Positions 37,901 to 51,003 of a stretch of DNA of 64,000 bases are shown here, in pieces. Origin of the DNA: Archilochus colubris (Eukaryota > Chordata > Aves > Apodiformes > Trochilidae); the NCBI GenBank assembly GCA_023079485.1, contig CM041115.1, positions 25,045,505 to 25,109,504 of the forward strand, given 5' to 3'. Each line of letters opens with the position of its first letter. The stretch's first letter is position 1. The notes beneath the pieces were generated by a model. That model was not told the DNA's origin. It was given only the letters and a program-made list of their open reading frames with translations, and did not search any database. Position numbers and translations under genes: made by a program.

Positions 37901-39759
37901 GTGGGGGATAAAGGGATATGGAATTTTAGGTACTATAACAGGATGACAGCATTCCTGCCTCTCTTTTCTTCCCTTCCACTTTTTTTTAAATTTTTTTTCC
38001 GAGTTTCTTTAGAGGTAGACAGGATAAATACTTCAAGTAAGCTATTGCGGCAGTGTTTCTCCCTTCCCAACAAAATAGAGTAGATAATTTAGAGAGAAAT
38101 CATTTGTTTGATGGTTCCCTGGTATGTTCAATGAGATGGTTACAGCCTAACTTAAGAGTGCTTTGAGTTCCTTGTCTTTTGACTTCAACCAGAAACTGTG
38201 AGTGGAGGACATGTCAAGATAACCAAATTTTGGCCTAATTGGCAGTGTGTTTGATGAACTTCTTTCATGCTCAATCTGTAAGAACACTTTTATAGTAAAT
38301 ATTTTACAAATTACTATTTAATGTGTTTTAAAAGGTGAGTATTATGTTTGTATTTTGCCCACCTTTTGCAGTTTGTATAGTGTGTAATACAGTAGAAATT
38401 CATGCTAATGGTGATACTTCATTTGATTGAAATTATACTTAAGATAGGTAAAAAATACACTTTTAGTTTTAATATAAAAGAATTAAGATAGGTTAAAGCA
38501 TTTCGGTTTTATGTCAGACAAGTGAATACTTAATTCTATTAAAACATTGGATGGAATCAATCTAGTGTAAATATCTGCAGGACAAAATAAACATTTTTAT
38601 GTTTTCTGAAAAATAGAGTATAATCTGATAAATTTATCCTTACGTGTTTTACTGAGATTCACCTTTTCTACCTTGACTTCGGAAAGAAGTTCTCTTTCTT
38701 CTTCATACATGTTGGCTACAAAACACTTATTTCAGCAGTGTGCCAGAAGGCTTTTGTGCGTGATATGGGGAAAATGTGGAGATGAGAAAGTACTTTGATT
38801 TTTGTCCAGGCAAACTGTTTGAGAGGAAAAGTCAGTATTATGAGTCATGTAAAGCTGTATGTCATCTGATGTGAATTACTGAAGTTTAGAATATATAGAA
38901 ATAACATATTTTTTCATTGGTAACAAGTACATGAAAAGAGCCTTTTGGAGAAAAACATTTCCCTCAACCCCCACAAGGTCCCTATACTATTTCAACATTT
39001 ACATGTCGTTACTTAAAACTGTTCTGCTAACAAAGATAGTTTTCCCAAGCTTCTTTGTGAATGCTTCCCAAAATATTTTCTTGTTAGCTTATTTCATTGT
39101 TTTGAAGTTTTGAAAAGAATTATATAGCTGTTCCAGAATTTTCTCCCTCTTTTTTATAATTAAAACCTCATATTCTTCAGGAGAATGTTAATGATTAATT
39201 TCTTTGTAGGCACAGAATACACATATAGGACTAGTTATTTGCTAAACATATGCATACATACTAAAGATGTTGCCATTACTGGGATTAATTTCTCTACTGT
39301 ATATCATAGCTGTGGACAATGATGATTCATCTTCTGTCAAGTACTGAGTTAGAGCTTTCTAAAGCATAAACTCCTTACAGATGATGTTGGTAGTGTTGAC
39401 TAGTAATGATAAAGTTCCTCCTGTATTTTATTTCATCAGTGATACTACATATGCATCAAAGGTACTAAATGTACAGTAAAAATAATACTCAGTGCTTTAA
39501 AAATGCATTTAATAACTGTATTGAAACTGAGTTGAATATTGGAAAACATGCTTTCATAAGAACTATTTGAAGCATCTGTTCAAGCTGTACTGGAAGTTAG
39601 TCTTTCTTTGCATCTGAAACACTGTTTTACAACAGAATAGAAAGTGTTGATCATTTCTTTGGAGATCTGACAGATACTGGCCTTGTTTCTCTGTTACATT
39701 TTTGTTGATTGAAAGTGTTGTATTTTGACTTGATCATTTCTGAGTTTGATACCAATAGA

Positions 39760-40070
39760 AGAAAAAAAGTATTCGGCTCGTGCATAAATGTATTTTTATT
39801 CTACCGGCAATTGAACCCTCTATTCGGGTAGCTGACTTTTGTCTCTCAATGTTTCTGCAGATCAGGAATCTGGCGGTAGATGCAGTACTGGGTCTTTACC
39901 TTCAGGTGGCGATGTTGACTACGTAGTGGGGCAGAGCTTGCAGCCTGTGCTGTAGCAAATTAAAAGTACACACCGGTGTGCACTGAAAATTGTGCTGGTT
40001 TCACAGATTCTATTTGCTTTTCGGCTCAGCTGCCCGGATTGCTGTCGAAGTAGTTCTTAAATGTCTTCAG
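39760..40070. other. CpG-retaining block in intron 4, origin unknown
   Basis: About 300 bp with many more CpG sites than the surrounding intron (attcggctcgtgc, ctaccggcaattg, tattcgggtag, tggcggtag, ggtggcgatg, gactacgtag, ttttcggctc, tgcccggattgctgtcg). It includes a 12-bp perfect palindrome cacaccggtgtg at 39969-39980. It has no coding potential that I can see. It could be a recent insertion or a regulatory element. Confidence 0.5.
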
Positions 40071-40284
40071 ACTGCTAATATAACAAAGCTTACACAACTA
40101 AATAGCATTTGACTCCTGCAGTATAGTTACGGTTATTTTTATTAAAGCATTTGAGGAGGTTTGCTTTGTGTCGTTCATTAAATATTAGCAAAGACGAAGG
40201 AGAACACTGATACAGGATTTTGGGATCCTGGGGGATGTTTTCTGTTCTTTTAAAAAAGGATGAGGGACATAAAGTGGACATACC

Positions 40285-40463
40285 TATGCTTCGGAACAGG
40301 CTGTCCAGAGTGGTTGTAGAAGTCCAGCTCCTGTAAACATTCAAGGTCAAGGTGGACAGGGCTCTGAGCAACCTGTTCTAGTTGAAGATGTCCCTGCTTA
40401 TTTCAGGGAGGTTGGAGCACACCTTTAAAGATCTCTTCCCACCCTAACTGTTCCATGATCTGT
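40285..40463 (+). mobile_element. Old CR1 3'-end fragment
   Basis: Degenerate CR1 3' region in intron 4. Recognisable stretches are ggaacaggctgtccagagtg, caaggtcaaggtggacaggg and ctgagcaacctgttctagtt, followed by a decayed tail ending near 40463. It is heavily diverged. Confidence 0.75.
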
Positions 40464-41660
40464 GCTAGATATACTGAATACAAATTAATCTGAGGAGTCT
40501 AACCACTACTGGAGATGCTGAACAAAACCTTGGAGCAAACCAACCATTGTTCCTTGATTTGGTTTTAACTCATTCCTATATTAGACTACTTTCTGTAATG
40601 ATAGTGCAGTTTTGAACTTGTGACTTTTAGAGGGCAAGAATGCATGTTTACATCATCTGGGTATGCATATTTAGGAATACAGCACAGGAAAATTTTCTCT
40701 TTGAAGCAAATTATTTTATGTGTACTGTTGTCTAATAGTATGGATTTTATTTACTGCGAAACAAGTACTTCAAGTGTGTCTCTTCAGTTTAATTTCAAGG
40801 GTGTGTGTCAGAGAAAAACTACGATCTAGTTTAGCCCTTGATGCCAGATAAATTAGGAGATGCATAAATTAATGGTTTTCAGCTTTATACTTAAAACCTT
40901 ATTTTGGGTTTTTAAATGCATTACCTTAGTTATATAGAAGGTCTTCTTCTTTGTTGTATTGTTCAAAAGACATTTTATCACGGCAGGACATTTTGCTTGG
41001 GTTGCAGTGTGGTTTTTTTGTTCATTTGTTTGCTTGTTTCCTTTTAACCTTCACTAGTGCTTTTGTCTTTTTGTATGATTTCTGTCCTCCACTCTCCCCT
41101 CTCCAAAGCTCTCTAAACGTTTGTCTTCAATGGGGAAAATTTATACTTAAGCAGGCGAAAGGAGATTTTAAAATAAAATTAATTCAGTCTTAGGGCTGAC
41201 AGCATTGGAAACTGAAGTCCTTTATTTGTCTGATAAACAGGTACCTGACCTGAAGAGACACCTGTACTGAGAGTTAAGAGGCTCGTTCAGTCTCAATGTT
41301 CACTCAGGTTTGTTACTGTGGCTGCCAAGACGAGTACCCATTTGTGATAGAGGATAGTTATCCACCTCACAAAAACACCAGGAACGACTGAAAGTATCAG
41401 CTTATTCCACAGAAGCTACTGGCCACCTGTCCAATGACTTCAGTTACCACAGACCTGGGCCACTGGTAGAAGTGAATGGCTCCATGTCCAGTTGCCAGTC
41501 CCCCTGAGTTCTCTTTATAAATACTAGTGCAGTATATGTAGATACTATGCAGAAACAAAATGCATGTACAGATAGTAATTTTCTTGTAAGGCTAGTTGTA
41601 TATCCCTTTTCTTCAACTGTTTATGTAAATAAGGTAGCTTGATAGTAAGGTTAGTTGTAT

Positions 41661-41737
41661 GGTGGTTTTTTTTGTGGTGTTTTTTTTTGTGGTTTTTTTG
41701 TTTTTGTTTTTGTTTTTGTTTTTTTTTTGTGTTTTTT
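41661..41737 (+). repeat. G/T-only low-complexity tract (77 nt)
   Basis: Runs of T broken by single G or GG, including TTTTTG repeats, with no A or C. It is on the transcribed-sense strand of FBXL17 intron 4. Confidence 0.9.
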
Positions 41738-43848
41738 CCTTGACAAGTACTGCATTTACTGAGATTTATAACCAGCTACTTAATGTTGTGAGTTTACTTG
41801 TCATGTATGGTTTGGGTATGTGTGTGTGTATGTACAATGTAAAAGCTACTAGGTACTGGAATCATAATTATGTTGTTGTTTTATTTGTATTTTTAGACTA
41901 CTGATAGGTTATATGTGGCAGATTAATGGTTCTACCTACTCTACATTTTAAAAAACTTTCAATTTTTATATCAATATAAAAATTACTTATTAAACCACTT
42001 AAAATTTAGGCTGAAGTTCATGTCATGAACACCTACAAAATGAACCAAGTTTACTTTGAATTTACCTGAGTCAAAGTTTTTTAGAGGAGAACCTTTTAAA
42101 AATAAGGCTTATCAAAGTCATTTAACACTTCTGACTGCATTAGTAAACCACAGTTTCTGAATGTACAAGAAAGTACTGCACAACAGACTCAAGAATTCTT
42201 GAAATTTAGAAATAAGATGACGGCTCTCAAATGCCATGTGTCTCCTGGGGTTACATGCCAACCCAGGGGGAGAGTCCCTCACTGCAGACCCACTGTTCTG
42301 AGGAGGATTGACTTAGTTTGACCCCTAATGGAGCTTGATTTGTGCCCTAGGTGAATGTGATTGTGGTCAGCTCTTACTGATGTAGGACCTTAACTTCACC
42401 CAAGGTGTTGCCAAGGTCACTGATCCAAGATGTGTACATGAAGGCTGGCACTTACTGAAAAAGGCACAGAAAGTAAGGATGCAATGGCCCAAATGCAGTC
42501 AGTTTTTTATCAGGACAGGTGCAGTTGCCATGATGTGTTACTACTTTATATTCTTATTACCAGTATAAAAATATATAGTGTGTACACTGTAAATTAGCAC
42601 AATGACGAAGAACTGAGGAACAGAATAAAATAGAAGAAGAAAAGTGGCTGATGGACAACTTTTTTTCTACTTTTTGGTTAACACTGTAAGATTATTCGTC
42701 TGATACTTGCAGACAATATAATTTGCATACAGCTTTAGAAAAGGTTAAATATATATATACATTCAAGTGGTGTCTGCTAATGCCTACATATTAACAGCTG
42801 GCTAGTCAGTGGACTTGTACATCAAACTTACTAAGTTCTGTATTGAATAATTTGTCAATATTGAAGAATCGTGACCTAAAAATTCAAATGGATGGAAATA
42901 ATGTGAAAAACCAGAAAGCAGCCTATGAGCAAATTGAAGCAAGGTGAGAGTTTTAAAACAAGTCAATATTTATTCTCTTTGTATAGTTGCCAAAAGAGCC
43001 ATTTTATATTATAATTGAAAGACACAACAATGGCAATGGCTGTATTATACGGTATTCCTGCATTTCAAGAATATACAGTGTTCTGGTTTTTAAGTGCTCT
43101 TTCAAACTGTAAATAGAAGTTAAAAGCTAATCAGTCATCAGCTCAAAAGATGCCCATACAATTTCTTTACTGTTGTTGTGGTATTTTGTCTAATTTGACC
43201 TGTTAGTGTTTTATGTAAAAAGAATGAATGCAAGTAAAAGGAAATTAATAGGAATTTACAATAGCACATGGCCTTCAAACCTTCAGATAGTATCTAATTG
43301 CTATACTCTAGAAAGATGTATGCAGTGAATTTATGTATTTTTCTTTTTCTTCTTGATTCCAGCAATTACTAATTTTTGCCAGAAAATTTATGCTAGAGTC
43401 TGCTTACTGAAATGATAAATTGTAACTGACCAAAGCAAAATGTTTGCTATGGTAAATCTACATATTTATTAATGGAAATAATTGATCTTTAATTAAAGAA
43501 GAGTATAGACACTTTTTAAGTGTTTTGATTTGTATTTCTTTTTTGACTATTGTTGTTGAATAAATTACTTGAGCTTTTAATCTAATTTTAAAATGTTACG
43601 ACCAGGGATTGTTAGCTGGATATGCAGCTTTTTTGACTCTTCGAAATACCCATATTTAATGGCCATTTGTGTGAATAGGTATTATTGCACTACATAATTC
43701 CTAAGGAGAATATCATTATACTAGGATGAAAAATAATTTTTATTAAAAAGTATTTTAATACAATTTGTATACCTAGATAATAAAACCATGTAGATTGAGT
43801 TGTAAAAAAAATCTTCAATTTCTATGTTTTTTTAGTTTTTTAATCAGC

Positions 43849-44128
43849 TTTTGTTTTGTGTTTGGTTTTGGGTTTGGTTTTGGGTTTGGTTTTGGGTTTG
43901 GTTTTGGTTTGGTTTTGGTGTTTTTGGTTTTGTGGTTTTTTGGTTTTGTGTTTTTTGGTTTTGTGTTTTTTGGTTTTGTGTTTTTTGGTTTTGTGTTTTT
44001 TGGTTTTGTGTTTTTTGGTTTTGTGTTTTTTGGTTTTTTTGTTTGTTTTGGTTTTGTGTTTTTTGGTTTTTTTGTTTGTTTTGGTTTTGTGTTTTTTGGT
44101 TTTTTTGTTTGTTTTGGTTTGGTTTTTG
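43849..44128 (+). repeat. 280-nt G/T-only minisatellite with nested periods
   Basis: From 43849 to 44128 the + strand contains only G and T. It starts with four units of GGGTTTGGTTTT (12 bp), passes into about seven units of GGTTTTGTGTTTTTT (15 bp) from about 43920, and ends with about three copies of a 33-bp compound unit. All periods are multiples of three, so all three + frames stay open for 95-119 codons. These Trp/Phe/Val/Leu repeat frames are artefacts. The 12-bp part carries clustered GG/GGG tracts able to form two-tier G-quadruplexes. Confidence 0.95.
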
Positions 44129-47100
44129 CTTTGTTTTGTTTGAGGGGTGGGTAGTTTCTGTTTAATCTAGTAATATCTTATGGTAAAGAGACCACTGGCA
44201 AACTCTAGATGAATCATTGTAGCTCCTAATATTTTAAGTCAGCATCTTGATCTGTGTTGTATTTGGTAAAAATCTTAAGCTGTTTACTTAACCATAACAG
44301 TAAAACAAAATTGATAATACTGCTCCCAGTGAGCTGTGTTGTGTTTTACTGTAGGAGATCACAAGTATGATACTGTAAAGGATATCCTTGAAACTGTTAG
44401 TTTCATTATTTTAAAATGGTGCTAATTCTTGTCCATCAAAGATAATGCAAATATGCTTTTATTTGTATAGGGCAACAGCAAGATTATGTAAAAATCATGA
44501 CCATCTTTGTTTTTTTTTTCATCTATTCCACCAAATTCCAGTTGAATTTTTATCTTTAAGAAGCTAAAAAAGTGAACTTGTCAAATTTCTGAAGGTGGAT
44601 GAAAACACAGTTTCCCAAATAACTGGACTCTTTACGTCGCATGATGCTTGAACTTTACACAGGATGACATTTTAAGGATTAGAGATCGATTGGACCTTGC
44701 ATGCAGTTAGGTGTCATGGAAGTTCTAGAAATGTCTACATTATCTCCCCTTATGCTGCTAAAGAGACTTGGGAACAAATATATTCATGTTCACTCCTAAA
44801 TACCTTAACATGCTCTTTTGCATTGTTGTGTTCACCAAAATACTAGGTTGTTGACTCATTTATTACAAATTTAGTGGGCATAGAGGATGAACTGCTCAGA
44901 CTATCCTAAATACTATCCTAAATACATTCTTTTGAGGTTAAATTGTTTAACTTTTGGACTGCAATATTAGTTACACAGGTGCATGAAGTTTTGGTTTCAT
45001 ACTTAGCCTGAAGGCTTGTCACTGCAAACTTATTATCCGTATCTAAACCTGTCCTTGGTGTTCCATGTTTTATGTGCTTTCATAATCCCAGAAATTCCAG
45101 CCTTATTTACTGTAGAATTTGCTGTGGTCTATCAACTGTCATTGTTCTTTTTATCCAGAATGCTAATGCTTAAACTCTTATTTATCTGGGCTTTAGACAA
45201 AGGCACCATTGTACTTACAGTGTCTACCCGTGAACATCCTGTTCTGCTCTTCAGAGCTATGTACAGCTTTGCCACAGTATTTTTTCTCAGAGTCCTTAGC
45301 TTAGTGTTCCTTGTTTCTTCTATTTTGCACCTAAACATTTATTTTTTAATTTTCCGTGTGTTAACCATTTGAAAGTTCTGTTGTGTATGAAACTTTCCTA
45401 AAGATTGTCTTGATGGTGTGGTCTTCAGACACCAACTTGTGATTATTTTCTGGTTTTCTTGGTGCATTGCACCCAAATGTTTGGTGGATGTTTGTTTGTT
45501 TGACTTTTTGTTTGGTTGTTTGTTTTGTCTGTGGGGTTTGTACCTCCTGATGTTATGCAGAAATTACTGTTTTCTAAAAATGCAAAATTATTTTTAGAGC
45601 TCAAATTTTTCAGGGGTTGAGAGCTATAGAAACTTGTATGTCTGGTGGACAATCTAAAGTGACCATAGGGGTGATTTTACAGGATTAGTGGTTTTTAAAT
45701 GGGATGGAGTTAAATTGCTTCATAGTAGCTCATGTAGTGTTAGTTTTTGGATTTGTGACCAGAACAGTGTCTAGATATCTAACAGTGCTTACGCAGAGTC
45801 AAGGCCCTCTCTGCTTTTCACGCTGACATTTGGGTGAGCAGACTGATTTCACAAGAAGTTGGGAGCTGATCCCAGTTAACCAAAGGGATATCCCATATCT
45901 TATAAGGTCATGCTAAGGAATAAAACAGAGGGAAGGAGGAAAGGAGTTGCAGTTTCTCTTCCAAAGCAGATGTTAGTGTGATGAAGGCCTACTTTCCAGG
46001 AAGTGGCTGAATACCTACATGATTGAGGACAAGCAGGAGAAGAATACTGTGAACTTTTAAGATAAACTTACTGCTTCATTAAACAGTATTATGAATTCTG
46101 AGGATTTCCCCATACTAAAAAATCACAAAGATATATTTTTTTAAAAAAAGTATAAAAATAATACCAAGGTTGGCCTGACATAATAATTACAAAAATGAGT
46201 AATACTGAAGTATTTTTTTCCCTCTCCAAAGAGCAAATTATGGTTTCTGTTGAATGTAAACCAATGGGTCTGCTTTGAGGTGAGGGAGGGTGCAGTGGCA
46301 AGTGCAGTTTTCCAGAAGAGTTCTTCTGACTGCTTACAGGGATTGCATTTCTACAGCAATGATTGTGCAATTAATCAGTGTTGCTGTTAAAGATTTAGCT
46401 TTGGAATGTAGTTGTTACAAAAGAGGTGTTTACTTTGCAGAGACTGTCAACTTGGCTGTGACTGCTGGCATCGGTATGGTTCTGCTTTGTTGTATTTATA
46501 AATCTGTGTTTGGGGGCATTTTATACCTATGAAAAGGGACTATTATAAAATCAGTTTTATAGTTTTGTTAAAATTATTATAATATTAAATACTGTGATTA
46601 ACTAAAATGTGTGAAAATTGAAGTTATGGGTTGCAGTGAAGTTTCCTGGTTTTGGTTTGAGGTTTTTTTTGGGCGTGGTGGTGGGAATGAATTAGAGATG
46701 TTAATCTTGTGCAGCCTCTTGGAAACACTAAGGACTACTTAAATATAGAGAGTATATATATGCTGTCTAACATTATTAAATTCATTGCTGTAGTCTCAAA
46801 ATTCCCTGATTTCAACACATACTGCATCAATCTGTTCAAGTAGAGGATTGAAACAATTACTTCAAAATCCTTTTATACTGCAGTTATTGTTAAGGAAAAT
46901 TCCAACTACATTTTAAGTATGTCATAACAAGAAATAACTAAAACTGGGTACTTATTTTGACTTTTTTTTGTCATTTTAAAGCTAATGCATTTCAGCCAAA
47001 TGCACTGGTTCCTAATGCATAAAAATGTGGTATCATGTGAGACTCCATATATTTGTGTCTGCAGAACAATTTCTTCTTGTCACTTAGTAGTGGCTTTTAA

Positions 47101-47680
47101 GTTCGTAGATAAATGAGGTGGTAGAAGTCCTAAAGCGTATTAAGTGTACCGAATATACGTTGTAAACAGTTGAAAATTTGGCGTTTATGGTGGTATAAGC
47201 TTTTTTGATCTGGAGAGTCTCTCTCTGATTGCAGTTGGTTTACACTAAGATGCTAGTAGCTGTGCAGAATTTTTTGTAGTGTAGTGCATAAATAAACGCT
47301 CCAGCATTTTAGCATGTTATTTGAAGAACAATAATTTATATATATCATTCCATAATACTATTTTTTTTATTCTTACATAGAATTTGCAAGCAAAAATGCA
47401 GTATTTTTGTTAAGTAAAGCTTTTTGTTAAAAAAGAAATTCTGCTTCCAGTTTTTATGTGAGTTCTGCATTCAAAGAAGATGATTTTTCATGCATAATAA
47501 AGGACAGTGGGTAGATCAAACATTTAGGTATCTTGGCTTAACACTTTGTGCCCAAAATAAATTGTTCCTTATATGTGATAGCTCTGTTAGTGATGTCATT
47601 CTTTTTAAATCAGATATGGCACAGTGCCTGTGTTTCCTAGGAAAGCTGACTTTTACCCTAGGTAATGTTCATCATATCAT

Positions 47681-47897
47681 TGGATATTAGAAAGAATTTC
47701 TTTATGGAGAGGGTGATCAGGCATTGGAATGGGCTGCCCAGGGAAGTAGCAGATTCTCCATCCCTGGAGATATTTAAAAAGAGACTGGATGTGGCACTCA
47801 GTGCCGTGGTCTGGTAACTGCACCGGTAGTGGATCAAGGGTTGGACTTGATGATCTCTGAGGTCCCTTCCAGCCCAGCCAATTCTATGATTCTCTGA
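47681..47897 (+). mobile_element. CR1 3'-end fragment
   Basis: A short 5'-truncated CR1 copy in intron 4, starting at ggatattagaaagaatttct and running through gcattggaatgggctgccca, a cactcagtgccgtggtctgg block and cttgatgatctctgaggtcc, to the terminal attctatgattctctg. It is clearly related to the 3' part of the copy at 2880-3100. Confidence 0.9.
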
Positions 47898-50800
47898 TCA
47901 CAGAAGAGCAGAATCTGCTTTCACATCTGTACCTTTCCAGGAATAGGTGTTCTGATAAATCTGGTGACCCTAAATGTGACATTTGATTCCTCTAGTTTCA
48001 AAATCTTGAAATGAGATTTTTTTTTTTTTAAGTTGAGCACTGCAAATTATTTTCATTGCTGAACTACATGGAAAGGAGACATAGTTATTACTGTTATTAC
48101 TAGTTAATTTGCTTGTAGTTGTATTCAGAAGATGCATGATTATGGTTTCCTTGTCTTAAACCTGTCATGCAGAAAGATTAGGCTTATGAGTGTAAAGACT
48201 AATTACTCATCTCCTTTACAGCTCAAATCAGTGTTTTTGTAAAAGTAGCTGTTGATTTTGAAACCAAATATTACTGAAGAACTGCCAATTAATTTACTAT
48301 TGCTCTCTGTGAAGTTTGTATTACCTTCACAGAGAAGAATGATTTCTGCTTTAAGACCCTAAGTTTAATGCATACAACATTCTGATTTTTTTTGGACAAA
48401 AACTTCCCTTCTACCAACTGTTGGCTTAGAACAGCTCTCATTTTTCACACAAAAATATTTCATCCTATATGAATGCCTGCTTATGAATCCTTAAAAATAA
48501 GTTTTTCTGTACCAATTAGCAGGGAAACCTGCTATAAAGGATGTGCTTTTTTTGTTTTTTGTTATTGTCTTATTAAAAACACAACTTGCCTGTATTCAAG
48601 CCATGGTTTGAAAAGAAACATCAATACTACTGTCTGTCTGTACATACTCTCTATCTGAAAGATAATTTGTTCTGATGTGGTTTATTTAGCTAAAAGGTAT
48701 ATAGAGCAATGTCATTTTTTTTTTCTTCTTTTTTCTTTTTGTGGATCTCCTTAAAAATAGAGGCTAGGCCTAATCTGAGAGGGATGCTGCTCTCCAAATG
48801 TCTCAAAGCCTGTTCTGGCATATTTTTTCTGGCAGAAACAAGTGGAAAGCAGTGGTCAATTTTCCCCAAACCAACTGTTTTTTTCTTATTCTTGCATTTC
48901 TGAAAGTAAGCGTAAGATGCTTTTATGACAGAAAATCACTACTTGCTACTTCTCATGACCTCCTAAAAAAATAAAAAATAACCAAAGTAATGAATGGGTG
49001 GAGAATAAAAGGCGGAGGTTATGAACATCAGATTAGCTCACATAAATTAATTCTTGAGCATGTTCTATCGTGTATAGTTTCCTCAAAATTAATAAACTGA
49101 GGGGATCATGTCTTAAAATATGGTTTTGGATTAACCTTGAAAAGTGAAATCTCAGACAGCAATACAGCACAATGTGAAAAATAACTGCTGAGCTCAAGTG
49201 TTTTTAGGTGTAAATTGTCACAGCTATTTCTGTGTTTTATCCTATGCTAACATGTATTTTATGAGCACTCACCAGTGTATTTCAGTTATACAAAACTGTC
49301 TTATAAAGAGACAAAAGCCTTCAGTAGAGTAAATCCTAGGAACTGGCTTGTACACGACTGTCCACTCAGTGATGATGCCTCATTTATAACTTTGCAAACA
49401 GCAGACTTAATTTGCGTGTGCTCTGATGCTTGCACAAAGTCAAATCTATTATATCAACAGTGATTTTTGTCAACTGAAATAAAATACTTATTAGTCAGTT
49501 TTTAAACATTATGTATGAATTTTTGAGCCAGTAAGTCTAAAAATTGATTCTTAGACTTATTACATGCAAATTACATAGACAGTGAAGCTTTAAATTACTT
49601 ACTACCCTGTAGCTGCTGTTCGTACAGTCTTTAAATTGCTGTTGGAATTGAAGGCATTTTGTCATGCAGTACTCACTTTGCTTGTTTGTCACCTTTCTAA
49701 ACACAAACTTAGTATTAAGCAAATAATTTCAGCATCTATTTATAAAATGCTTATATTAGCTATTTTCTACTCAGTTGAAGTAAACCATATGTATGGTGAA
49801 GAACTCTGATGTAAAAATTGTGGTTTTGTTTGTTTTGTTTAAAATGGCCCAACATTGTTTGTTTTTTTAAACCACCCAAAACACAACATTATCTGGTGAA
49901 TTTCATGGCTCACTGCCAATATGAAAGTTCTTCTGATGGATTTAAGTTGGCAATTCAGCCCTAATATTCTATTCCTGCTATTATGCTAATGACTGTTGAT
50001 TAATTGGATAAGAGTATGGAAAAAAAGATTTTCCTCCACTTAATTATTGTATATTTCAGGGGAACTATTTATTGGTTATTGTAATAAAAATTGGAGTGTG
50101 GAGTGGTTTTCCTCTCTCACTTTTTAAAAACTCTTCCTGCTCCCCAGCCGAGCAAACAAAAACAGAATTCCAAAGCTTCAGATAAAAGGAAGGATTGAAC
50201 TGGTTTAACAACCGGACAGTTTAAACAGCAATTTTTTTAAAATGCTGACCTTAATTATGTGATGATTTGCAGGATTTTATTTTTTTTAATTCTTTATATA
50301 ACTGTGTATCCACGTTTCTTTCTTTACCATTTCTCCTCTGAAAGCTATAGAATTTTGTAGAGGTTTTATTTTTGTTATTGAATATAATCTAGTGCAAGTG
50401 GTCTGTATCAAATGTTTATTGAAAGCTATTATTTGGCTCAAAGTTTTTCAAGTTGTTTCTTACTTTTACTATTGTGCAAACTGTTAGAAGGAGGCACAGG
50501 GCTTCTGTCTTTGCAGACCTCAATTACTTTTCAAATTCAAGTAGGAGATTACAATTATGATCAACCGTGTCATTTTCGCCTTGTTATTATTCAAGTGTTA
50601 CAGAGATTCTTTTAACTTGACTGAAGTGGCAATTTTTTCCCTGTCAAGCATTCCTTCTGTTGAAAATTTTTCTCTGGTATACTTACACAGTTTATTTTTC
50701 TCTTATTGACATCAACTTTGTTTCAGGTCAGTTTGCCTAGCTCGAAATCTGACTGTTACCATTAAGAATGGCATCCTTCTTCCACCCAGTTAAAAAACCA

Positions 50801-50980
50801 AACCAAACCAACCAAAAAGAAACAAAAAAGATTGCTGTTTTTCACCAGAAGAGTGTTAAGACTTCTGTAGAGAGGAAAGAGAAATCACCAGCAAGATTCC
50901 TGTTATGGGCACTCAGCTGACAGGAGGATCTGTTTTTCTTAGCACAAAACAGCTGTTCACTGGGGAAGGTGTTGGACTGA

Positions 50981-51003
50981 TTTTTTTTTTTTTTTTTTTT
51001 TTT
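50981..51003 (+). repeat. Poly-T run (23)
   Basis: Uninterrupted T23 in intron 4, followed by cctctgggcctacttccctt. It could be the 3' tail of a minus-strand retrocopy, but no body is recognisable on its right. Confidence 0.9.

Noticed and set aside
41229..42480. Two unique-looking blocks (41229-41520 and 42200-42480) with more G+C than their surroundings
   Set aside because: No coding frame, no recognisable repeat and no clear structural signal; probably ordinary or very old repeat-derived sequence.
43795..44165. Three overlapping long open frames rich in Phe, Val, Leu, Trp and Gly
   Set aside because: They are products of the G/T-only minisatellite, whose repeat periods are multiples of three, so no frame meets a stop.
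45016..45372. A 118-codon plus-strand frame rich in Leu, Phe and Val
   Set aside because: The composition is typical of T-rich non-coding DNA and no motif is recognisable.
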